From Streptomyces sp. NBC_00258 (GTDB lineage Bacteria; Actinomycetota; Actinomycetes; Streptomycetales; Streptomycetaceae), in contig NZ_CP108081.1 of assembly GCF_036182465.1 (NCBI RefSeq), positions 186,001-250,000 on the forward strand: a stretch of 64,000 nt of DNA, given 5' to 3'. The notes beneath the pieces were generated by a model that was not told the DNA's origin, did not search any database, and saw only the letters and a program-made list of their open reading frames with translations. This document shows, piece after piece, positions 1-8,015 of the stretch. The position numbers and the translations under genes were made by a program. The stretch's first letter is position 1; each line of letters opens with the position of its first letter.

Positions 1-213
1 CGACAGCACGTCCTGGACCTCCTTCACGCAGAACCCGACCGCCAGTGGCACCCCCGCGACCTCGCCCGCCACCTCGGCGACATCACCCTCGGCACGATGT
101 ACCGACAGCTCGACAGATGGGCCGTAAACGGACTCATCTCCAAGACCGGCCCCGCCACCTACAGCAGCCCGAGAACTCGCTCAACCCCCTTCCCACCAGC
201 GGAAATACGCTAA
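1..213 (+). CDS. C-terminal fragment of a winged-helix-like protein (starts outside the window)
   Basis: Reading frame 1 is open from the first base to a TAA at 211-213, giving about 70 residues of a longer protein. The visible part (HVLDLLHAEPDRQWHPRDLA ... TLGTMYRQLDRWAVNGLI) has the helix-rich spacing of a winged-helix DNA-binding domain, followed by a Pro/Arg-rich tail. The stop codon is also the TAA that directly precedes the first insertion sequence. The same TAA follows the second copy at 3743-3745, so the gene would end at the same codon without the insertions. Family and function cannot be assigned from this fragment; the winged-helix call is by pattern only. Confidence 0.5.
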   Translation, partial: RQHVLDLLHAEPDRQWHPRDLARHLGDITLGTMYRQLDRWAVNGLISKTGPATYSSPRTRSTPFPPAEIR

Positions 214-1976
214 GGGCTTGCAGAGAATTAACTCGCTGTCTTGATCTTTGGTGTCGGGGTGATGCCGAGGCGGGTGGCGAGGTCCGCGAGGTCGTCCAGG
301 GTGGCCAGTCGAGTGGCGGCGGGTTCGATGGTGTGTCCGATCGCGTCCAGGAGTCGGCGGGTTTGGCTGATGGCGCGGTTGAGGGTCACGGGTGTGACGG
401 TGAAGAGCGGGGCGATGGCGACCTGGGGGAGCTTGAACCGCTGGTAGAGGAGGGTGGCCAGGAGCCGGTCGACGAGGGTGAGGCCGGGGCGGCGGCCGGT
501 GTAGAGGCCGGCGGAGGGGACTTTCCGCCGGTCCCCGCCGCGTCTTTGGTGAAGGTCTTCTTCCCGCTGGAGCTCTCGGGCGGCTCTCAACTGGGTGATC
601 AGCTGGTCCCACTGGTCGTGCGGCAGACCGGTCAGGTCCGGATGGGCCAGCCAGGCGCGACCGGGGCCGGGTAGATCCTGAGGCGGGATGGGAGGGATCC
701 CGTCCCGGCAGTGCGACTCGGGGCGAAGGGTGTAGTTCCAGTCACCGTGCCAGTCGTGGCGGCTCAGAGGCAGGGCGTCCATCTGCCGGTCGCCGATGCG
801 GATGCCGGTCTCGTAGGCGGTGGTGTCGAGTTCGGCGTGGACGCTCAATCCGGTGCGGGTGGTGGTCGCGGCGATGGACTGAACGATGACGTCATGGCTG
901 GTCAGGGGCCTGCCGCGCCAGTTCATGGTGATGTGGGCGAACAGTCGGTGCTCGATCCGATTCCACTTCGAAGTTCCCGGCGGAAAGTGACACACGGTGA
1001 TGTTCATGCCTGTTTCCAGGGCCAGGGCGGCGAGTTCGGCCTTCCAGGCGCGGGTGCGGTAACCGTTGGAGCCACCGGCGTCCGCGGTGACCAGTAGCCG
1101 TTTGGCCTGCGGGTAGTCGTGCTGGCTGCGGCCCTTCCACCAGCGGCGGATGGATTCCACGGCGAAAGCGGCGGTGTCGTGGTCGGTGCCGACACTGACC
1201 CAGCCGGTGTTCGCGGCCAGGTCATAGATGCCGTAGGGCACAGCTTTCCCGAGTTCTTTGTCGGGGAAGTCATGGGTGCTGACCTGCACGGGGTCACCCG
1301 CCGGCCGCCACTCGCGGCCGCCGTTCCTGTACGGCCCGACGATTTCCTTCTTCTTCGTATCGACGCTGATCACCGGGTCGCCAGCGGCCTGGTGGGCCTT
1401 GGCCTGCTCGTTGATGTAGCGGAACTGGCCGTCCCGGTCGGGGTGTTGTCTACCTTCGACGGTCTTGGCGTTGCCCTGGAGGCTGAAGCCTTCCTCGCGC
1501 AGTACGTCGGCAACGGTGTCGGCGGATATCCGGTGGCCCCGGCGGGTGAGTTCGCCGGCCAGATGGCGGGTGGATTTCGTCGTCCAGCGCAGGGGCGACA
1601 TCGGATCGCCCCGCACGTCCGGCTCGACCAGAGCCAATAGCGCCGGACGCAGCCCCGGGTCCAGATCGACTGTCCGCTTACGGCCGCCGCCCGCCCGGCG
1701 CACCCGCCCCAACGGGGCCTGTCCGGAGTCAAGTTCGGCGACACCCAGAGACACCGTACCCTCGCGCACCCCGGCGGCACGGGCGACCAGCCCGATCCCG
1801 CCATGGCCGATCGACCGGGCCTCCGCGCCCATCAGCAGACGCCTCTGCCGCTCATCCAGATGTGGCAGGACCGCCTCGAACTTGGCTGCCAGCTCGGCCT
1901 GTTGTCCTTCCAGAGCGCCCATAGCAGACCAATGAACCACGGAACGTGAAGCTACGGGTTAATTCTCTGCAAGCCC
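214..1976 (-). mobile_element. ISAzo13-type insertion sequence, copy 1 (1763 bp)
   Basis: The element is bounded by near-perfect terminal inverted repeats. The left end reads GGGCTTGCAGAGAATTAAC, and the right end is its reverse complement with one mismatch over about 22 bp. It carries one transposase gene on the minus strand. TAA trinucleotides lie directly outside both ends (211-213 and 1977-1979), consistent with a 3-bp target duplication. It is followed after three bases by a second copy in the same orientation, with a repeat period of exactly 1766 bp. Confidence 0.9.
228..1940 (-). CDS. ISAzo13-family transposase, copy 1
   Basis: The 570-residue DDE transposase has an N-terminal helical DNA-binding part, then a catalytic core with an aspartate in VISVDTKKKE, a second in LLVTADAGGSNG, and a glutamate/histidine segment around FAHITMNWRGRPL. 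This is the arrangement of the ISAzo13 (Rhodopirellula-type) DDE domain. About 150 extra C-terminal residues after the core contain a second helix-turn-helix-like stretch (LVDRLLATLLYQRFKLPQVA). This resembles the helix-turn-helix usually found at the N-terminus of other DDE endonucleases, and makes the protein long for the family. The start is GTG at 1940 or an in-frame ATG at 1922; neither has a strong ribosome binding site. The protein is identical in copy 2, so both look intact and recently duplicated. Confidence 0.9.
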   Translation of the reverse strand: MVHWSAMGALEGQQAELAAKFEAVLPHLDERQRRLLMGAEARSIGHGGIGLVARAAGVREGTVSLGVAELDSGQAPLGRVRRAGGGRKRTVDLDPGLRPALLALVEPDVRGDPMSPLRWTTKSTRHLAGELTRRGHRISADTVADVLREEGFSLQGNAKTVEGRQHPDRDGQFRYINEQAKAHQAAGDPVISVDTKKKEIVGPYRNGGREWRPAGDPVQVSTHDFPDKELGKAVPYGIYDLAANTGWVSVGTDHDTAAFAVESIRRWWKGRSQHDYPQAKRLLVTADAGGSNGYRTRAWKAELAALALETGMNITVCHFPPGTSKWNRIEHRLFAHITMNWRGRPLTSHDVIVQSIAATTTRTGLSVHAELDTTAYETGIRIGDRQMDALPLSRHDWHGDWNYTLRPESHCRDGIPPIPPQDLPGPGRAWLAHPDLTGLPHDQWDQLITQLRAARELQREEDLHQRRGGDRRKVPSAGLYTGRRPGLTLVDRLLATLLYQRFKLPQVAIAPLFTVTPVTLNRAISQTRRLLDAIGHTIEPAATRLATLDDLADLATRLGITPTPKIKTAS

Positions 1977-2001
1977 TAAGGGCTTGCAGAGAATTAACTC
2001 G
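1955..2001. repeat. Abutted inverted-repeat junction between the two IS copies
   Basis: The right terminal repeat of copy 1 (1956-1976), the trinucleotide TAA (1977-1979) and the left terminal repeat of copy 2 (1980-2001) form an almost perfect palindrome of about 45 bp. In other IS families such end-to-end junctions are recombinogenic and can create a promoter. Whether this one does so is inference. Confidence 0.85.
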
Positions 2002-3742
2002 CTGTCTTGATCTTTGGTGTCGGGGTGATGCCGAGGCGGGTGGCGAGGTCCGCGAGGTCGTCCAGGGTGGCCAGTCGAGTGGCGGCGGGTTCGATGGTGT
2101 GTCCGATCGCGTCCAGGAGTCGGCGGGTTTGGCTGATGGCGCGGTTGAGGGTCACGGGTGTGACGGTGAAGAGCGGGGCGATGGCGACCTGGGGGAGCTT
2201 GAACCGCTGGTAGAGGAGGGTGGCCAGGAGCCGGTCGACGAGGGTGAGGCCGGGGCGGCGGCCGGTGTAGAGGCCGGCGGAGGGGACTTTCCGCCGGTCC
2301 CCGCCGCGTCTTTGGTGAAGGTCTTCTTCCCGCTGGAGCTCTCGGGCGGCTCTCAACTGGGTGATCAGCTGGTCCCACTGGTCGTGCGGCAGACCGGTCA
2401 GGTCCGGATGGGCCAGCCAGGCGCGACCGGGGCCGGGTAGATCCTGAGGCGGGATGGGAGGGATCCCGTCCCGGCAGTGCGACTCGGGGCGAAGGGTGTA
2501 GTTCCAGTCACCGTGCCAGTCGTGGCGGCTCAGAGGCAGGGCGTCCATCTGCCGGTCGCCGATGCGGATGCCGGTCTCGTAGGCGGTGGTGTCGAGTTCG
2601 GCGTGGACGCTCAATCCGGTGCGGGTGGTGGTCGCGGCGATGGACTGAACGATGACGTCATGGCTGGTCAGGGGCCTGCCGCGCCAGTTCATGGTGATGT
2701 GGGCGAACAGTCGGTGCTCGATCCGATTCCACTTCGAAGTTCCCGGCGGAAAGTGACACACGGTGATGTTCATGCCTGTTTCCAGGGCCAGGGCGGCGAG
2801 TTCGGCCTTCCAGGCGCGGGTGCGGTAACCGTTGGAGCCACCGGCGTCCGCGGTGACCAGTAGCCGTTTGGCCTGCGGGTAGTCGTGCTGGCTGCGGCCC
2901 TTCCACCAGCGGCGGATGGATTCCACGGCGAAAGCGGCGGTGTCGTGGTCGGTGCCGACACTGACCCAGCCGGTGTTCGCGGCCAGGTCATAGATGCCGT
3001 AGGGCACAGCTTTCCCGAGTTCTTTGTCGGGGAAGTCATGGGTGCTGACCTGCACGGGGTCACCCGCCGGCCGCCACTCGCGGCCGCCGTTCCTGTACGG
3101 CCCGACGATTTCCTTCTTCTTCGTATCGACGCTGATCACCGGGTCGCCAGCGGCCTGGTGGGCCTTGGCCTGCTCGTTGATGTAGCGGAACTGGCCGTCC
3201 CGGTCGGGGTGTTGTCTACCTTCGACGGTCTTGGCGTTGCCCTGGAGGCTGAAGCCTTCCTCGCGCAGTACGTCGGCAACGGTGTCGGCGGATATCCGGT
3301 GGCCCCGGCGGGTGAGTTCGCCGGCCAGATGGCGGGTGGATTTCGTCGTCCAGCGCAGGGGCGACATCGGATCGCCCCGCACGTCCGGCTCGACCAGAGC
3401 CAATAGCGCCGGACGCAGCCCCGGGTCCAGATCGACTGTCCGCTTACGGCCGCCGCCCGCCCGGCGCACCCGCCCCAACGGGGCCTGTCCGGAGTCAAGT
3501 TCGGCGACACCCAGAGACACCGTACCCTCGCGCACCCCGGCGGCACGGGCGACCAGCCCGATCCCGCCATGGCCGATCGACCGGGCCTCCGCGCCCATCA
3601 GCAGACGCCTCTGCCGCTCATCCAGATGTGGCAGGACCGCCTCGAACTTGGCTGCCAGCTCGGCCTGTTGTCCTTCCAGAGCGCCCATAGCAGACCAATG
3701 AACCACGGAACGTGAAGCTACGGGTTAATTCTCTGCAAGCCC
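1980..3742 (-). mobile_element. ISAzo13-type insertion sequence, copy 2 (1763 bp)
   Basis: This is the second, directly repeated copy, same length and orientation, with the same terminal inverted repeats. It is followed by TAA at 3743-3745. I see no base difference from copy 1 on reading, and the encoded proteins are identical. The head-to-tail dimer separates two unrelated broken gene ends: a plus-strand fragment ending at 213 and a minus-strand fragment beginning at 3746. Confidence 0.9.
1994..3706 (-). CDS. ISAzo13-family transposase, copy 2
   Basis: The protein is residue-for-residue identical to that of copy 1 (570 aa), with the same DDE core and the same C-terminal helix-turn-helix-like extension. 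The start options are GTG at 3706 or ATG at 3688. Upstream lies the outer terminal repeat (3722-3742). Because the copies are identical, at least one transposition or tandem duplication must be recent. Confidence 0.9.
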   Translation of the reverse strand: MVHWSAMGALEGQQAELAAKFEAVLPHLDERQRRLLMGAEARSIGHGGIGLVARAAGVREGTVSLGVAELDSGQAPLGRVRRAGGGRKRTVDLDPGLRPALLALVEPDVRGDPMSPLRWTTKSTRHLAGELTRRGHRISADTVADVLREEGFSLQGNAKTVEGRQHPDRDGQFRYINEQAKAHQAAGDPVISVDTKKKEIVGPYRNGGREWRPAGDPVQVSTHDFPDKELGKAVPYGIYDLAANTGWVSVGTDHDTAAFAVESIRRWWKGRSQHDYPQAKRLLVTADAGGSNGYRTRAWKAELAALALETGMNITVCHFPPGTSKWNRIEHRLFAHITMNWRGRPLTSHDVIVQSIAATTTRTGLSVHAELDTTAYETGIRIGDRQMDALPLSRHDWHGDWNYTLRPESHCRDGIPPIPPQDLPGPGRAWLAHPDLTGLPHDQWDQLITQLRAARELQREEDLHQRRGGDRRKVPSAGLYTGRRPGLTLVDRLLATLLYQRFKLPQVAIAPLFTVTPVTLNRAISQTRRLLDAIGHTIEPAATRLATLDDLADLATRLGITPTPKIKTAS

Positions 3743-3745
3743 TAA

Positions 3746-3963
3746 CTACCCGGCCTTGGGTCAAGGCCCCCCGAGAGCCCTGGACATGAGCGTGCACCTC
3801 CGGGTCGTCCAACTGTTCGCCCAGCTCTGCGGCCTCATCGAGCCACCGGTCGGCGGTCGCGAAGTCGCTCTGCAGCAGTGCCACCCAGGCGGCAGCCCAC
3901 AGGGCCCTGGCCCTGGCCAGGGTGGGCTCAGGCGCGGCCGCCAGGATCCGGTCGAACGTCGCC
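3746..3963 (-). pseudogene. Relic of a TPR-type (LuxR/SARP-like) regulator
   Basis: The minus strand encodes about 70 residues (ATFDRILAAAPEPTLARARA ... SDFATADRWLDEAAELGEQL ... EVHAHVQGSRGAL). They match the tetratricopeptide helices common in large Streptomyces LuxR- or AfsR-type ATP-binding regulators. The frame has no start of its own. Upstream it runs directly into the TAA stop of the TetR gene, and downstream it is cut by the second insertion sequence. It is therefore an internal fragment, fused by deletion to the end of the TetR gene and truncated on the other side by the IS. Confidence 0.6.
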
Positions 3964-3965
3964 AG

Positions 3966-4670
3966 TTACCCGTGGCTGGTGTCGGTGTCCTTGCTGATGC
4001 TGTCGCTGATGACGCGCTCGAGGAGGGTGAGGACGTCGTCGAGGGGGTAGTCGGAACCGGCCAGGGCGTGGTGGAGGTTGATGCCGTCGACGGCGGCGAA
4101 GATCAGCTCTCCGAGGACCTTGACCTGATCGTCGGAGAGGTCGGGCAGGTCGGGAGCCTGCAGCAACTGGGCGAATGCGCCGATGGTCCACACGTTGAGG
4201 CGGGCCAGCCGGATACGCAGGGCATCGTCGCGCAGGGCGAGCGCAGTGATGTCGAAGTAGGCGCGGGCGGCTTCGCGGTCCTGGCACATCCGGCTGACCG
4301 TGGCCATGTAGGCGTGCCATCGGTCGTAGCCGGAGTCGAGGTGACTGACGTTCTCGGCGAGGTCGGCGACGGTGTCCGAGTAGAGCAGGTCCATCAGGTT
4401 CTCGATGAGTCCGTGCCGGGTGCCGAAGTGGTAGGAGACCGTGGTGACGTCCACGTGGGCTTCCCTGGCCACGGCCACAAGGGTCAAGCCGCCGGTGCCA
4501 TGGCGCAGCAGCACGCGGTGGGCTGCCTCCAGGATGGCGCGGGTGGTGCCGGGGTAGTCCTCACGCCGCTGCTGCAGAGGGCTGCCCTGGCCGGAGGGGC
4601 GACGCACGACTTCGCGAGGGCGGCCCCGGCCTCGTTTGGTGGGTTCGCTGCTCGGCGAAACCTCGTCCAC
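3966..4670 (-). CDS. TetR-family transcriptional regulator
   Basis: The 234-residue protein begins at GTG with AGAGGTGAC about eight bases upstream. Residues 1-40 are a basic, proline-rich extension. The TetR DNA-binding helices follow at about 45-95 (TRAILEAAHRVLLRHG ... LTLVAVAREAHVDVTTVSYHF), and the rest is the helical ligand-binding and dimer domain. The gene is co-directional with, and 112 bp downstream of, the MFS and CocE-type hydrolase genes, so it may control them. A 16-bp palindrome AGCCGCTTCAGCGGCT (4695-4710) lies just upstream of the start and could be its operator or a hairpin. Ligand and targets are unknown. Confidence 0.85.
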   Translation of the reverse strand: MDEVSPSSEPTKRGRGRPREVVRRPSGQGSPLQQRREDYPGTTRAILEAAHRVLLRHGTGGLTLVAVAREAHVDVTTVSYHFGTRHGLIENLMDLLYSDTVADLAENVSHLDSGYDRWHAYMATVSRMCQDREAARAYFDITALALRDDALRIRLARLNVWTIGAFAQLLQAPDLPDLSDDQVKVLGELIFAAVDGINLHHALAGSDYPLDDVLTLLERVISDSISKDTDTSHG

Positions 4671-4694
4671 GTCGATGTCACCTCTGGTGGCGTG

Positions 4695-4710
4695 AGCCGC
4701 TTCAGCGGCT
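4695..4710. promoter_or_regulatory. Palindrome upstream of the TetR gene
   Basis: AGCCGCTTCAGCGGCT has seven-base arms around a two-base centre. It lies 25 bp upstream of the TetR start and 73 bp after the stop of the MFS gene. It could be an autoregulatory operator or part of an intercistronic hairpin; the sequence alone does not decide. Confidence 0.4.
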
Positions 4711-4782
4711 GTGATGTGCCGTCATGATAGGGCGCGTGTGCGGCGGGACCGAGGTAAGCATGTGAACGGTGAACTGTTTTTG

Positions 4783-6192
4783 CTACAGGTTTGCCAGCAA
4801 GTCGGCTTTGGCGGCGGGCAAAATGGGGGTGTCGGCGGCCCGGGAGTCGAGGGCGGCTCGGACAGCGTGGTGTCGCTGGTGGGTGAGGCCGAGCCTGAGG
4901 CAGCACAGGATGCCGGGGATGAGCCACACGGCGGTGCCGATCGACATCAACAAGCGGATGGCCTCGCGGGCGGTGTGGTTGGGGTGCTCGCCGCCGTGGT
5001 AGCCGGCGGCTGACAGGGTCAGGCCGACGAACCAGACCGCGAGGGCGGCCAGGGCGGTCTGGGCGAAAGCCGCCAGTCCGTACAGGGCTCCTTCGCGCCG
5101 CTCGCCGGTGCGCAATTCCTCGATGTCGCTGACGTCGGCCAGCAGGGACCAGGTGGTGACGGCCACGGCCATGCTCCCGGCGGAGGAGAGCAGGATCAGC
5201 GTCCACAGCAGTACCTGGTCACCGGGATGCAGCAGCAGGAACAGGCACTGGGTGAAGAACCAGCCGGTGGTGAAGGCGACGTAGGTGCGTGTCTTGCCAA
5301 TGCGGCTGCTCAGGTACTGCACCAGCGGCAGCCAGGCGAGCCCGGCCATAAACCACACGAGCAGCAATGCCGAGGCCATGCTCTGGCTGAGCTGCATGAT
5401 GTGGAGCGCATAGTAGAGGTTGACGGCGCCAGTGACGCTGATGGGGGCCCAACCGAACATCAGTGCGCCGAGCAGACGGCGCACGGTGGGTGAGCGCAAC
5501 ATCGCGAACTGGTCCCGCATGCGGGTGGTGGCGGGTTCAGCAGCCGTTTCACGGCCCCTCGCGGTGGCCCATGTGATCAGGATTCCGGCGGCCGCGAGCA
5601 GGGCGGTGACGGCGGCTGCCGTGGACCATCCGGTCCTGCCGCCGCCGAACCATCCGGCCAGCAGCAGGGGGGCGACCGCGCCGACCAGCGCGCCCATCTG
5701 GGAGCAGGCGGTGCGCACGGTGGCCAGGGCGGTGCGTTCTGGCGCGTGGGTGCTCAGCTCGGCCCCGAGGGCGCCGTAGGGGACGTAGAAGAAGGTGAGG
5801 CAGGCGGACCAGGCGATGACGACGGCGCCGAAGTACAGAGTCTGGGCTATCCCGCTCCATCCGGGATCGGTGAACAGCAGCCACGAGGTCACCGCATAGG
5901 GGACGGCCGCGAGGGCCAGGAACGGCAGCCGGCGGCCGTGCCGGCTCTGCAGCCGGTCGGAGCGCAGGCCGATGTAGGGCTGCAGCAAGGTGTTGCACAG
6001 GGTTCCCAGCAGCATGAGCGTGCCGCCGAGAGCCGCGCTCGCGTGGACAATGTCGGTGAAGAAGTACAGGAAGAGGGCGGTGAAGGAGGTCCACACCACC
6101 GCATTGGCCCACTCGCCGCCGCCGTAGCCCCAGCGCACCGCCCGGGGCAGGGCCGGGACCAGTGCGGCCGGGGTGGCTGCCTGGGCGGTCAT
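4783..6192 (-). CDS. MFS transporter, sugar:cation symporter (GPH/MFS_2)-like
   Basis: The 469-residue membrane protein has about twelve hydrophobic segments. Its N-terminus (GYGGGEWANAVVWTSFTALF ... YFFTDI) and the GRRLPFL loop after the second segment resemble the glycoside-pentoside-hexuronide:cation symporter branch of the major facilitator superfamily. Its ATG overlaps the stop of the upstream hydrolase gene by four bases (ATGA), so the two are translationally coupled. It may import a substrate for the hydrolase or export a product. The substrate cannot be read from the sequence. Confidence 0.85.
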   Translation of the reverse strand: MTAQAATPAALVPALPRAVRWGYGGGEWANAVVWTSFTALFLYFFTDIVHASAALGGTLMLLGTLCNTLLQPYIGLRSDRLQSRHGRRLPFLALAAVPYAVTSWLLFTDPGWSGIAQTLYFGAVVIAWSACLTFFYVPYGALGAELSTHAPERTALATVRTACSQMGALVGAVAPLLLAGWFGGGRTGWSTAAAVTALLAAAGILITWATARGRETAAEPATTRMRDQFAMLRSPTVRRLLGALMFGWAPISVTGAVNLYYALHIMQLSQSMASALLLVWFMAGLAWLPLVQYLSSRIGKTRTYVAFTTGWFFTQCLFLLLHPGDQVLLWTLILLSSAGSMAVAVTTWSLLADVSDIEELRTGERREGALYGLAAFAQTALAALAVWFVGLTLSAAGYHGGEHPNHTAREAIRLLMSIGTAVWLIPGILCCLRLGLTHQRHHAVRAALDSRAADTPILPAAKADLLANL

Positions 6193-7922
6193 CCGGGCTC
6201 CCCCAACACGAGGACGTCGAGGTGGGAGGGTGTCTGGGCGCTGTGGTGGATCGTCTGCCGGGCGGTGCGCATGGTGACGCCGTCTCCATCGGGGCCGGTG
6301 TTGAGGTTGCGGTCCCAGCGGTCGAAGGAGCTGCTGGAGACCTCGATGGCGATGCGGTGACCGGCGGCGAAGCGGTAGCCGGTGGCGGTGAGGGAGATGT
6401 CGATGTGTCGCGGTGCGCCGTCGGCGGGGGCTTGCGGGGTGTCAGTCTGATCGGTGTGCGAGAGGCGGCAGATACCTTCCTGGACGAACTGTGCGTGCCC
6501 GTCGGACGCGATGTCGATCAGTGCGGCGGTGAAGTCGGTGCCGGGGGCGGTGGTGCTCACCGCAAGGCGCACTGATACAGGGCCGACGATGTCCGTGGGG
6601 CGCTCCAGTGGTTCGCTGCGGTAGACCAGTACGTCGGGCCGGCGGTGCAACGGGCGGCGGTCTTCCAGCCCGCGGGTCATCGCCCACAGGTCCTTGCCCT
6701 GCCAGGACCGCACCGGATCGGCGGGATCGTAGGTGAACTGGATGTCCGGCTCGGGGCCGGTGGGAGCCATCGGACTGAGGGTGCCGTCGGCGTGCAGGTA
6801 GAGCCGGTAGGGGCGGGCTTCCGGCGGCGGCCATGCCGTGGTGTGGTGCCAGCGGTCGGCGCCGGTGATGTAGAGGCTCACTCGGGGGCCGAGGTCCCGG
6901 CTGGCCATCACCGCGTCGATGAACTCCAGGACCCGATCCCAGGTCCGCGGCCCCTCCGGGATGGCAATGCGGCCGATGCGGCCGCTGTGGTCGCTGCTGG
7001 TCTCGTGGTCGGTCGGACCGATGACCAGGCGCCTGGGAACCTCCGGTCGGCGTACCGCCAGCTCCTGCCAGGCCTGCAGCGCGCCGGGGAGCAGGACGTC
7101 GTACCAGCCGTCCCACACCATGACCGGCACCTCGATCTTGTCGATCAGGTGACGGAAGTCCAGCTCCTCCCAGCGGGCCATGCGGGTGGGGTTGTCGACG
7201 GCGTCGCGGTAGTTGTCGCTGGGCAGACCAGCCGCCTCCGACATCTCCCGCAGCGGCAGGTGCTCACTGTCGAGGCGGTACCAGTTCAGGTATCCGCTGC
7301 CCGCCTGGTCGCACGCCCACATGGCCGTGCTGCCCAGACACAGCGCCCCGCCCTCGTACAGCATCGTGTACATGTCCAGACCCATGTCGCCGGGGGCAGT
7401 GCAGACCACCGCGGGATGCTGAGAGGCTGCGCCTGCCCAGGCGGTGAAGCCGTAGTAGGACTCTCCGGTCAGGGCGACCCGCCCGTCAGACCAGGGCCGG
7501 CGAGCGATCCAGTCGATGGTGTCGTGGCCGTCGTCGACCTCGTTGACGAACGTCGTCCACTGTCCCTGTGAGCCGAAGCGCCCGCGCACGTCCTGCACGG
7601 CGCACGCATAGCCGCGCCGGGCCCAGAAGCGGCCCACGGCGGGCATGTATGTATAGCTTTCGCGGTTGCCGTACGGAACTCGGATCAGCACCGCCGGGAA
7701 CGTCCCCGGCGCGCGATCACCGCCCGACTCCGCGGGCAGGTAGACGTCCGTGTTCAGGGCCACACCGTCCCGCATGGCGACCATGTGGCTCTCGCGGACC
7801 GCTTTGGCGTGGCGGGCCGCAGTCGCGGACGGCAACTCTTTGAACGGGGTGACCAGATGCTTGCTGGCGGCCATGTACAGGCGGGTGAACGCCCACTTGG
7901 TATCGGCGATCAGGTGCGGCAT
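6189..7922 (-). CDS. CocE/NonD-family alpha/beta hydrolase (S15-like)
   Basis: The 577-residue protein starts at ATG 7922, with GACGAGGA six bases upstream; an in-frame GTG at 7949 lacks such a site. The catalytic domain begins with MRDGVALNTDVYLP, carries the oxyanion region VRGRFGSQG, and has the nucleophile in GESYYG (about residue 152). The C-terminal jelly-roll domain (PTDIVGPVSVRLAVSTTAPG ... GHRIAIEVSSSSFDRWDRN) is typical of X-Pro dipeptidyl-peptidase and cocaine-esterase relatives. These enzymes hydrolyse esters or amides; the substrate is unknown. It is the first gene of an apparent hydrolase-MFS-TetR operon. Its promoter belongs to a repeated module also found before the P450 fusion and the acyl-CoA ligase. 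Confidence 0.9.
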   Translation of the reverse strand: MPHLIADTKWAFTRLYMAASKHLVTPFKELPSATAARHAKAVRESHMVAMRDGVALNTDVYLPAESGGDRAPGTFPAVLIRVPYGNRESYTYMPAVGRFWARRGYACAVQDVRGRFGSQGQWTTFVNEVDDGHDTIDWIARRPWSDGRVALTGESYYGFTAWAGAASQHPAVVCTAPGDMGLDMYTMLYEGGALCLGSTAMWACDQAGSGYLNWYRLDSEHLPLREMSEAAGLPSDNYRDAVDNPTRMARWEELDFRHLIDKIEVPVMVWDGWYDVLLPGALQAWQELAVRRPEVPRRLVIGPTDHETSSDHSGRIGRIAIPEGPRTWDRVLEFIDAVMASRDLGPRVSLYITGADRWHHTTAWPPPEARPYRLYLHADGTLSPMAPTGPEPDIQFTYDPADPVRSWQGKDLWAMTRGLEDRRPLHRRPDVLVYRSEPLERPTDIVGPVSVRLAVSTTAPGTDFTAALIDIASDGHAQFVQEGICRLSHTDQTDTPQAPADGAPRHIDISLTATGYRFAAGHRIAIEVSSSSFDRWDRNLNTGPDGDGVTMRTARQTIHHSAQTPSHLDVLVLGEPG

Positions 7923-8015
7923 GTCGGTCCTCGTCGCTCGGGCGCACACGGCGTCTTCAGCTGGTGGCCGCGGACGCTAGTCGTCCGGGGTGCGAAGACC
8001 ATGGGAATAATTCAC
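7923..8015 (-). promoter_or_regulatory. Promoter module copy A (before the CocE hydrolase)
   Basis: Read on the minus strand, this stretch aligns with 9850-9965 and 27705-27815. It has a T-rich TTATTCCC block, then a dyad CGGACGCTAGTCGTCCG at 7971-7987 (six-base arms) that overlaps a TAGCGT hexamer fitting the Streptomyces -10 pattern TAGnnT. GCGCCCG and an ACGAGGACCGA ribosome site before ATGCC follow. In this copy the ATG is the real start of the hydrolase. The dyad over the -10 suggests control by a repressor, possibly the nearby TetR protein (inference). Confidence 0.6.

Noticed and set aside
1977..1979. Tandem IS copies as an assembly artefact
   Set aside because: Not excluded, but the three-base TAA spacer and matching TAA at both outer borders fit a biological target duplication better than a random collapse or duplication.
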